Assembly (NCBI GenBank): GCA_903911145.1
Contig: CAIWCD010000052.1
Span: 62,001 to 126,000, forward strand
DNA: 64,000 nt
Origin: an uncultured delta proteobacterium
GTDB lineage: Bacteria > Myxococcota > Myxococcia > Myxococcales > 40CM-4-68-19
Direction of reading: 5' to 3'
Under the pieces are notes generated by a model, which saw nothing but the letters and a program-made list of their open reading frames with translations, searched no databases and was not told where the DNA came from. This document shows, piece by piece, positions 35,901 to 46,261 of this stretch. The position numbers and the translations under genes were made by a program. The stretch's first letter is position 1, and each line of letters starts with the position of its first letter.

Positions 35901-36651
35901 CATCGATGGAGGCCTGACCACGCACACGATTCCGCTCGGTGGCAGCGCCTCGACCTCGCCGCCGCTTGCGTTCGGCGGCAGCGCGTTCCTCGGCAGCAGC
36001 GATGGAATCTTTGCCGCCTACTCCATCGTCGATGGGGGCCTCGTCGACGCCGGCGCAATCGCGACCGACGCGGGTTCGTTCTGGGAGCCAATCACGGACG
36101 GCAGCGATGTCATCGTCGCGTTCGCCAAGCCGAGCAACACCGGCACCGTCGCGACACCGATCTATTCGCTCAACGCCGCGCTCACGACCACCAATCTCCT
36201 CGGCTCATTCCAGGGCATCACTGCGCCGCCTGCACTCGACGAGACGGGTGGCCTCTTCGTCCCGACCGGCGAGCACGCGCTGCGCACGCTCAACATCGAG
36301 ACGCAGGGCCCCACGCCGCTCGTGAGCACGCTTGCGGGAACGGGGCTCGCGCCGCTCGTCGGCTCGGAAGGGAATATCTATCTGCCGATGACCCAGTATT
36401 CGGTGCTGGCCTTCCGCGCCGGACTGCCGAGCTGGAGCTACGTCGGCACCCGCTCGATCTCAACGCGGCTGATGATCGACTGCCAGGGAATCCTCTACGT
36501 CGGCGCCGGCAACAACGTATTCGCCTTCGTCACCGACGATCACGGACTCGCGAACTCGGCCTGGCCGAACCACCGGAGAGACAGCCGCTCGAGCGGAAAC
36601 GCCGATGCGCCTCACTACGGAATGGCTACACCGAACGGCTGTAGCCAGTAG
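32980..36651 (+). CDS. Large lipoprotein: Cys-rich segment, Ig-like domains and PQQ-like beta-propeller
   Basis: The 1223-residue lipoprotein has lipobox ALAGC at residue 33. A Cys-rich segment of disulfide-bonded type follows (CSSNADCKSGSTCDFG...CPDGRTCQDGVC, to about residue 107). A long run of Ig-like beta domains with recurring IDRTGPELL/NIDDVPPS-type boundaries comes next (about 110-800). The C-terminal PQQ-like beta-propeller (about 810-1223) ends WPNHRRDSRSSGNAD. ATG at 32980 overlaps the stop of the preceding gene by one base (TAATG), suggesting reinitiation; ATG at 33007 would also keep the signal. The gene at 61846-63888 has the same four-part architecture. Surface binding or structure is plausible; function unknown. 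Confidence 0.8.
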   Translation: MRTLDETTPMRTPSLRFCLALCALLFGAALAGCSPLSLGTCSSNADCKSGSTCDFGQSPAVCVINAGACFPACPDGRTCQDGVCVGVICAPACTPGTQTCNPVDGGCITVTEPVITVTSPAAGSFAGAQLQATADAVAPGGVSALKFEVHQNSTVVAQGTGAAHPTGSDPSNWSGIADLSALDGGSDGPAFLYAVATLDGGVHALSPPVAITIDRTGPELLALSDGRTSFYSGGATAQVQIQVKDTGAGIAPGAQATLAFIGVTHAPTTATVSDAGIASFAIALDDVLGPPSANTTVAFSVSSTDAVGNSSTLVGNAKEVLQIDRLPPSGMVDANPGWHSQAEQVVVTGTISDPGGSITGGQSAVVLSHAGTTLATATIAVGAGLITNGTWSATIDLSAQTFPFGFEGAWTLTATLTDAAGNSATAAGALLVDASAPQISNVQLLTASRHDGGIYDTDAGPLAFSAQISDATGVARARFSYQGQSPIAGTSSDGGFWLFTVPAPIGNYDNQALAFTLSADDLFADGGAPGSAGALHRAAANGSTLFDNTPPQLTISSASDAGWYVRNLPAGGAAMLEIDVAISDGSGVADGGAAPKMVINGNNSSPVAPTANNGSAYVFFLDATLAQSGQASALNFVVTAQDLLGNSRSAAGSRNIDDVPPSITGLQIYRSSDAPPGGGVVGYPTQQQGTGHDGTAFIFNDPLTVGGTVNEQGAGTLTLNVQVNGAQTDGGTTTGQAIALASSDAGTFDFAQAVQLNDPRSGAFNMRLADIGQPGFPTGTMSIALRVEDAAMLPDGGPAHHGSSTNTSVNVTRFLWQSGLTGLVNTHNTYSPGIAGFALHPSGALIVTGAASNNSVNANLVWALDTNDNGNQLWSWGGYDNGSNNTVGNSSDAPAIGAGDATTAPIYVSSFGGYLTALNADGGVRWQLDQSGTAAFVTTPTVVETSFQNALGIATPIEELIVPAGALYTVFADPIDGGLTTHTIPLGGSASTSPPLAFGGSAFLGSSDGIFAAYSIVDGGLVDAGAIATDAGSFWEPITDGSDVIVAFAKPSNTGTVATPIYSLNAALTTTNLLGSFQGITAPPALDETGGLFVPTGEHALRTLNIETQGPTPLVSTLAGTGLAPLVGSEGNIYLPMTQYSVLAFRAGLPSWSYVGTRSISTRLMIDCQGILYVGAGNNVFAFVTDDHGLANSAWPNHRRDSRSSGNADAPHYGMATPNGCSQ

Positions 36652-37669
36652 CGCCCGCGTGCTTGCGCACGAGCCCGGCGAGAGCGGAAACCCAGGCATC
36701 GTCGGCGTTGAGCGATGGCACCAGCGTCAGCGATTCGCCACCGCAACCGAGGAACTGATCGCGCGCGCGCAGCGAGATCTCCTCGAGCGTCTCGAGGCAG
36801 TCGGCCACGAAGGCCGGGCAGAAGACCGCGAGCCGCTTCTTGCCCGCTGCAGCCAGCTCCGGAATCACCACGTCGGTGTGCGGCGCGATCCAGGGAGTCC
36901 GCCCGAGCCGCGACTGGAAACAGATCGTGTAACCGTCCTCCGCAAGGCCCAGGCGCTGCGCGATCCCGCGCGCTGTCGCGAAGGATTGAGCACGATAGCA
37001 ATCGCGATTGGCCGGCCCGATAGAGTCGCAACAACCGCTGGATGCGAGGCAATGGCGGCCGCTCGAATCAGCCTTGCGAATCTGCCGCTCGGGCAGGCCG
37101 TGAAAGCTGAAGAGCACGTGGTCGGCCCGCTCGTCTGCGATCAGCTTCCGCCCTCGCTCGGCGAACGCATCGAGGAAAGCCGGGTCGTCATAGAAAGCCG
37201 GAAGCGTGGAGACCGACGGCACGACCGGCAGGTGATTGAGCGCCGCGAACGAGGCCTTCAACGTCGAACCCGTCGCTGCTGCCGAGTATTGTGGATAGAG
37301 CGGCGCAATGAAGATGCGTGAAGCACCCTGCGCGAGCAGTCGCGCAATCGACGCGCGGATCGACGGCTCGCCATAGCGCATCGCCAACTCCACGATCGCT
37401 TCACTGCCGAGCGACTCGCGCAGCTTCACCTCGAGACTGCGCGATTCAATCAAGAGCGGCGAGCCGGCCTCCGTCCAGATCTTCTGATAGGCCTCGGCGC
37501 TCTTCGCCGGACGAAACGGCAGGATCACCGCCTCGAGGAGAAACCAGCGCGCCACCGGGTGCACGTCGATCACTTCAGGGTCGTAGAGAAACTCTCGCAG
37601 ATAGCTGCGCACCGCGGAGGCGTGCGGGGCTTGCGGTGTGCCGAGGTTGACGAGAAGGACTCCGAGCAT
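36626..37669 (-). CDS. hemH: Ferrochelatase HemH with internal cysteine cluster
   Basis: HemH inserts Fe2+ into protoporphyrin IX in the last step of haem b synthesis. The 347-residue protein starts MLGVLLVNLGTPQAP. It has the catalytic His in FSFHGLPERQIR (near residue 190) and the Glu-rich FVADCLETLEEI (near residue 290). Between them HCLASSGCCDSIGPANRDC holds four Cys (C-x5-CC-x9-C), as expected for [2Fe-2S] ferrochelatases whose ligands are internal rather than at the C-terminus. The 3' end overlaps the convergent lipoprotein gene by 26 bases. The secreted hydrolase gene lies 39 bases upstream in the same direction. Confidence 0.94.
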   Translation of the reverse strand: MLGVLLVNLGTPQAPHASAVRSYLREFLYDPEVIDVHPVARWFLLEAVILPFRPAKSAEAYQKIWTEAGSPLLIESRSLEVKLRESLGSEAIVELAMRYGEPSIRASIARLLAQGASRIFIAPLYPQYSAAATGSTLKASFAALNHLPVVPSVSTLPAFYDDPAFLDAFAERGRKLIADERADHVLFSFHGLPERQIRKADSSGRHCLASSGCCDSIGPANRDCYRAQSFATARGIAQRLGLAEDGYTICFQSRLGRTPWIAPHTDVVIPELAAAGKKRLAVFCPAFVADCLETLEEISLRARDQFLGCGGESLTLVPSLNADDAWVSALAGLVRKHAGATGYSRSV

Positions 37670-37708
37670 TCCAATGACCTTTCAATCAAGACCGATTCGA
37701 GCCGGCGA

Positions 37709-39799
37709 TTATGGACACGCGGCTTCTTGCGCGGCGGGCGCTGAGACAGTGGCAACGCCAGTCCTCAGCCAGGTATCAACGAAGCAGCGATATTGATACT
37801 TCACGGCGGGAAGCTGTCGATAGATCGAGTGCGGCTTTTCGATCCCATCGCCGAGGAATTGCTCAACCACGCCGGTATATAAACTCCCATTCGCCGATTT
37901 GAGGTTCTGTGCAACCGGGAACGGCACGATTCCGTCGAAGCCGCTCAGCGCGAGCGCGGCCTGCATCGACGGCCATTGGATATCTCCCGCCTCCTCGTGA
38001 CCATAGGCCAATGCAATCGCGTCATAGAGTTGCGTGGGGAAGTATTGGTCGTCCTTACCAACCGGCTCATAGATCGGCCTCGCCGGATGGCCAGGCAACG
38101 GACGCCGCGAAACGCGGGGAATGGCAATAAAGGGATCGTTCGGCTCCCAGCCGGTCTGGAGCAGATGCATCACCGGGTGCATCTGCGTCAGCGGTTGCCC
38201 GGTGGCGAGCAGCGCAGCGAGCAATGGAACCACGTCGCCGAGAAGATGCGTCTGCAAGATGAAATAGGTCCAATACCCGCCCGCGCCGGTCGGGACGGCG
38301 ATCTTCACCTTCGGCTCCACTGCAGCGAAGAGGTTCGTATACATACCGCCCATCGACTGCCCCTCGGCGATGATATGCCCAGCATCGAAACCAAATGCCG
38401 TTGCATTCGAGGGCAGCGTCGGAATCGGGACGGTATTTCCATTCACTGTCGTCGGGCAGTTCGCCACCATCGCCGGGGGGATCTTCAGCGCGAGCATCGC
38501 CCTGAGGAGCATGCGCTGCTCAAACACGCCCTGCCGGAAGGTGTCGCGCATCGCCGCTGGATTCTGCAGATTGAGATAAGCCGTCTCGCCTGCCCCGACG
38601 AGGCGCTCGGGATTCACCGGGAGTGCGCCGCCGAATGAAGCGATATTCGACTCGGCGTGAACCCAACCCGGTCCTTGATTGGGCGTCGGCTGGCCGCCCA
38701 CCACCAGCGTCGGCCCGGTATCAACCACTTCGTTCGCATATCCGCCGGAGCCATGGAAGTATTGCATCACCGGATATCCCGCAGCGGGCATCTGTCGGCG
38801 CGGCAGGAGAATCACCATCGGCGCAACTTCGGTGCGCTGCTGGATCGGAAGTCCATCCGCACCGAATACGAAAAGACCCTGGGTATTAAACGGCGGCGCG
38901 CCCTGCTGGAACTGCGGATAGGTCACGTTCGCAGTCAGCCGGCAGACGCGATCATTGCCCGCGCTGTTGACTGCATCGAGCCCAATCTGATCGATCGTTA
39001 CCGAATACTTTTCAAGCATCCGATCATAGAGAGCGGCGTCATCTGCGACCTCGTCGCCCGTGGTGAATACCGTCGCCGCAGCGACCTGCGCGGAGTCGAT
39101 ATGAGCTGCATTCAGGACCGAGAACAGCGGCGCATAGAGAGCCAGCGCGGCCGCGCCCCTGGCCGTCGTGGGCGCAACGCCCTGCCGCAGCATATCGAGA
39201 TAGGAAGGAACGCCCAGCGCATTGCCGGCCGCGTCCTTGAGCGAGCGCATGATGACGAACGCATAGGTCCGCCTGGCAGTCAGGATGATTCCCGGACGCG
39301 GCGCGACGGCGAGGAGGTTATCGGGGACATATCCATTTATCTCAGCGGGTGGAGTCTCGAGAAGAATGGGGAAGAACTTCCCCTTCTCGGGCGAGGTCGC
39401 ATCGACGTCGACGAGAAACACCGGCTCCGTTCCATTCGCGGGCACGGCCTCGAGGGCGTGCTGCACGATCGGCGCATCAAAGAGGAAATAGGCGGTCGGG
39501 ATCACCGAGAAGCCGTGCGTCTGCATCGCGATGCCGCGAAAGCTCTCGACCATCGGCAGATGTCTCGGATTGGGAAAGCCGCTGTAATCAGGATGGCCAC
39601 TGCCGTCGAGCCGCAGATCAGAGGGCCACGGCTGCTGGTACCAGTCGTTCGCGATCGTCAAGTCAGCTTCGAGATCGAACGCGGCCTGCGTGCCGGCCTG
39701 GCCATAGTCCTTCGGATTCTGTGAGGGCGCGTGGTGACAGGCAGCGAGCAGCGCGAGCGCAATCAGACAGACGCGACGAGTGGCAGAACGAAGTTGCAC
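37709..39799 (-). CDS. Large secreted alpha/beta-hydrolase-fold lipoprotein
   Basis: The 696-residue lipoprotein has lipobox LLAACHH. The N-terminal half begins FDLEADLTIANDWYQQPWPSDLR, a pattern found ahead of lipase-like domains in large secreted bacterial hydrolases. The C-terminal half has an oxyanion segment MQYFHGSGGY and nucleophile elbow EGQSMGGMY (G-x-S-x-G variant Q-S-M-G-G), with late His candidates, so an esterase or lipase is likely. GTG at 39799 is chosen because it follows GGAG by six bases and opens the signal peptide; an upstream ATG adds 18 residues. The gene diverges from bioB. Many GAT-ATC and TAT codons are present. Substrate unknown. Confidence 0.75.
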   Translation of the reverse strand: MQLRSATRRVCLIALALLAACHHAPSQNPKDYGQAGTQAAFDLEADLTIANDWYQQPWPSDLRLDGSGHPDYSGFPNPRHLPMVESFRGIAMQTHGFSVIPTAYFLFDAPIVQHALEAVPANGTEPVFLVDVDATSPEKGKFFPILLETPPAEINGYVPDNLLAVAPRPGIILTARRTYAFVIMRSLKDAAGNALGVPSYLDMLRQGVAPTTARGAAALALYAPLFSVLNAAHIDSAQVAAATVFTTGDEVADDAALYDRMLEKYSVTIDQIGLDAVNSAGNDRVCRLTANVTYPQFQQGAPPFNTQGLFVFGADGLPIQQRTEVAPMVILLPRRQMPAAGYPVMQYFHGSGGYANEVVDTGPTLVVGGQPTPNQGPGWVHAESNIASFGGALPVNPERLVGAGETAYLNLQNPAAMRDTFRQGVFEQRMLLRAMLALKIPPAMVANCPTTVNGNTVPIPTLPSNATAFGFDAGHIIAEGQSMGGMYTNLFAAVEPKVKIAVPTGAGGYWTYFILQTHLLGDVVPLLAALLATGQPLTQMHPVMHLLQTGWEPNDPFIAIPRVSRRPLPGHPARPIYEPVGKDDQYFPTQLYDAIALAYGHEEAGDIQWPSMQAALALSGFDGIVPFPVAQNLKSANGSLYTGVVEQFLGDGIEKPHSIYRQLPAVKYQYRCFVDTWLRTGVATVSAPAAQEAACP

Positions 39800-39916
39800 G
39801 GTAGCTCCGCGAAAAAGTCGGGAATCATCGTTCGAGGCGGGTCGCGGGTGCAACCGGCAAAGCGGCGCGGAAAATCAGCATGCGCGCATTGACGCCGCAG
39901 CACGATGCCCAAGTTG

Positions 39917-39925
39917 TGCTAATTC
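39917..39925 (+). promoter_or_regulatory. Extended -10-like element TGCTAATTC directly before bioB
   Basis: TG-C-TAATTC ends eight bases before the bioB ATG at 39934. With such spacing, transcription would start at or beside the start codon. A TTGACG occurs at 39889-39894 but 25 bases separate it from the hexamer, too far for a standard -35. The layout repeats that seen before moaA. I saw no BirA-like operator in the 134-base divergent region. Confidence 0.35.
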
Positions 39926-39933
39926 GGCGGGCC

Positions 39934-40908
39934 ATGAAAATCCGCCACGACTGGACGCCAGAGGAAGTACGCGCACTGCATGACCTGCCGCTGCTCGACC
40001 TCGTCTATCGCGCGCAGACGGTGCATCGCAAAACCTTCGGTGACAACAAGGTGCAGCTCTGCTCGCTGCTCTCGATCAAGACGGGCGGCTGCTCGGAGGA
40101 TTGCGCCTATTGCCCGCAGTCGGCGCGCCACGACACCGGCGTGAAGGCCGAGAAGCTGATGCCGGTGCAGGAGGTGCTCGCGAGCGCGCAGCAGGCCAAG
40201 GACGCGGGCGCGACGCGTTTCTGCATGGGCGCGGCCTGGCGCGAAGTGAAAGACGGGCCGCAGTTTGACTCTGTCGTCGAGATGGTGAGCGGAGTGCGCA
40301 AGCTCGGCCTCGAGGCCTGCGCGACGCTCGGCATGCTCAACGCCGAGCAGGCGAAGAAGCTGAAGGACGCGGGTCTCTCCGCGTACAACCACAACCTCGA
40401 TACGAGCGAGAGCAACTACGCGAACATCATCACGACCCGCACCTATGACGATCGCTTGAGCACGCTGCGCGCGGTCCGCGAGGCCGGTATCAGTGTCTGC
40501 TGTGGCGGAATCATCGGGATGGGCGAGTCGATCGATCACCGGTGCGAGATGCTCTGCACGCTGGCCGCGCAGGATCCGCATCCGGAGTCGGTGCCGGTGA
40601 ACGCGCTGGTCGCGGTCGAGGGAACGCCGCTCCAGAATCTGCGCCGCGTCGATCCGATCGAGATGGTGCGCGTGATTGCGTGCGCGCGCCTGATGATGCC
40701 CTTCTCGATGGTGCGCCTCTCGGCGGGCCGCATGGAGATGAGCGACGAGGCGCAGCTGCTCTGCATGATGGCGGGCGCGAACTCGATCTTCTTCGGCGAC
40801 AAGCTGCTCACCACGGGCAATCCCGAGTACCAGCACGACATGGAGCTGCTCGCGAAGGCCGGCGTGACGCCGCTCACGCCCGACGCCGCGCGCGCGCCGC
40901 AGCCCTGA
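39934..40908 (+). CDS. bioB: Biotin synthase BioB
   Basis: BioB is a radical SAM enzyme that inserts sulfur into dethiobiotin. The 324-residue protein has the SAM-cluster motif [13 protein letters not shown] (near residue 50). It also has the conserved [21 protein letters not shown] and [11 protein letters not shown] segments, and the C-terminal [35 protein letters not shown]. The [2Fe-2S] ligands expected in the family are present. ATG at 39934 is preferred over an in-frame ATG at 39880, which adds 18 unconserved residues. No other bio genes are in the window. Confidence 0.97.
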   Translation: MKIRHDWTPEEVRALHDLPLLDLVYRAQTVHRKTFGDNKVQLCSLLSIKTGGCSEDCAYCPQSARHDTGVKAEKLMPVQEVLASAQQAKDAGATRFCMGAAWREVKDGPQFDSVVEMVSGVRKLGLEACATLGMLNAEQAKKLKDAGLSAYNHNLDTSESNYANIITTRTYDDRLSTLRAVREAGISVCCGGIIGMGESIDHRCEMLCTLAAQDPHPESVPVNALVAVEGTPLQNLRRVDPIEMVRVIACARLMMPFSMVRLSAGRMEMSDEAQLLCMMAGANSIFFGDKLLTTGNPEYQHDMELLAKAGVTPLTPDAARAPQP

Positions 40909-40936
40909 CTCTCGCCGCGGTGGGAGGCTTCAACCG

Positions 40937-41536
40937 ATGTCGATCCGTCGCGTGATCACCGAGCCGCCTTGGTCAACGCGCTCTTCGACCGCGGATGAAC
41001 TCGTGCTGCGCGGCCGCACCGAGCGCGAGCTCTGGGGTTTCGGACAGCATCCCGCCACGTCGCTATGCCTCTCTGTTCTTGCCGGTCTCTACGCGAGCAA
41101 TGCGCCCCGTCCGCGACGCGTCGTCGAGCTCTCGTGCGGGTCGGGCCTGCTCTGCATCGCGGCCGCCGCTCTCGGCGCAGAGAGCGTCATCGGACTCGAC
41201 GAGAGTGACACCACGCGTGCGCTCGCCGACGAGAATGCGCGACTCAACAACGCGCAAGTTCGCTTCCAGAGCGGCTCCGCGCACACCGATCCGACCGCGA
41301 CAGATCTCGCGATCGCCAATCTCACCGCGCAGGAACTGCACGAGAGCGCCACGCGAATCGCGCAGCTCGCACCGCGCGGCCTTTTGCTCGCGGCAGGATT
41401 TCTTGAGAGCGAGCGCGAAACGGTCGAGCAGCGATTCATCGCGCTGGGCTTTCGCTTCCTCTACCGCGAGACGCGAGAGGAGTTCCTCGCCTCGGTATTC
41501 AAGGCGCGTGCGGGGGATCTGATCACCAGGGCGTGA
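40937..41536 (+). CDS. SAM-dependent methyltransferase (PrmA-like fold)
   Basis: The 199-residue class I methyltransferase has motif I VVELSCGSGLLCIAAAALG and the acidic end of strand 2 in VIGLDESD. The later DLAIANLTAQELHE corresponds to the catalytic-loop region of PrmA-like protein methyltransferases (usually NPP or N-I-L). It lacks the PrmA N-terminal domain. GGGAGG precedes the ATG. It follows bioB after 28 bases; a co-transcribed role with biotin synthesis (BioC-like) is conceivable but not supported by sequence. Confidence 0.75.
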   Translation: MSIRRVITEPPWSTRSSTADELVLRGRTERELWGFGQHPATSLCLSVLAGLYASNAPRPRRVVELSCGSGLLCIAAAALGAESVIGLDESDTTRALADENARLNNAQVRFQSGSAHTDPTATDLAIANLTAQELHESATRIAQLAPRGLLLAAGFLESERETVEQRFIALGFRFLYRETREEFLASVFKARAGDLITRA

Positions 41537-41558
41537 CGCGTCGAGCATCAACCTGCGA

Positions 41559-46130
<4,572 letters not shown>

Positions 46131-46161
46131 GGGAGTTGGTTTCCGATCGCGGCCGCAATCA

Positions 46162-46178
46162 ATGACGAATTGCGTCAT
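46162..46178. promoter_or_regulatory. 17-bp palindrome ATGACGAATTGCGTCAT, candidate gltB operator
   Basis: Arms ATGACG and CGTCAT are perfect with an AATTG centre. The site begins six bases downstream of the predicted gltB -10 element, so it covers the expected transcription start and would suit a repressor. The family of the binding protein is unknown. Confidence 0.5.
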
Positions 46179-46183
46179 AAATC

Positions 46184-46212
46184 GGCCTACACTCGCTGGG
46201 CACCGCAGTCAA
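46184..46212 (-). promoter_or_regulatory. Predicted promoter of gltB
   Basis: On the minus strand TTGACT (46207-46212) and TAGGCC (46184-46189) are separated by 17 bases. The -35 matches five of six consensus positions; the -10 is weak. The palindrome at 46162 follows immediately. The remaining bases up to the stop of the PDZ-protein gene at 46262 hold nothing else recognised. Confidence 0.45.
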
Positions 46213-46261
46213 TGGCTGGCCCGGTGCGATTCGCCGCGACCGCGAATCGTGCGTCTTGGCC

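Noticed and set aside
39889-39925. Standard -35/-10 promoter for bioB using TTGACG
   Set aside because: The spacer would be 25 bases, too long for sigma-70; only the extended -10 is kept as a candidate.
46131-46178. The upstream ATG of gltB as the true start
   Set aside because: It lies inside an operator-like palindrome next to the predicted -10 and lacks a ribosome-binding site; the ATG at 46130 is better placed before the propeptide.
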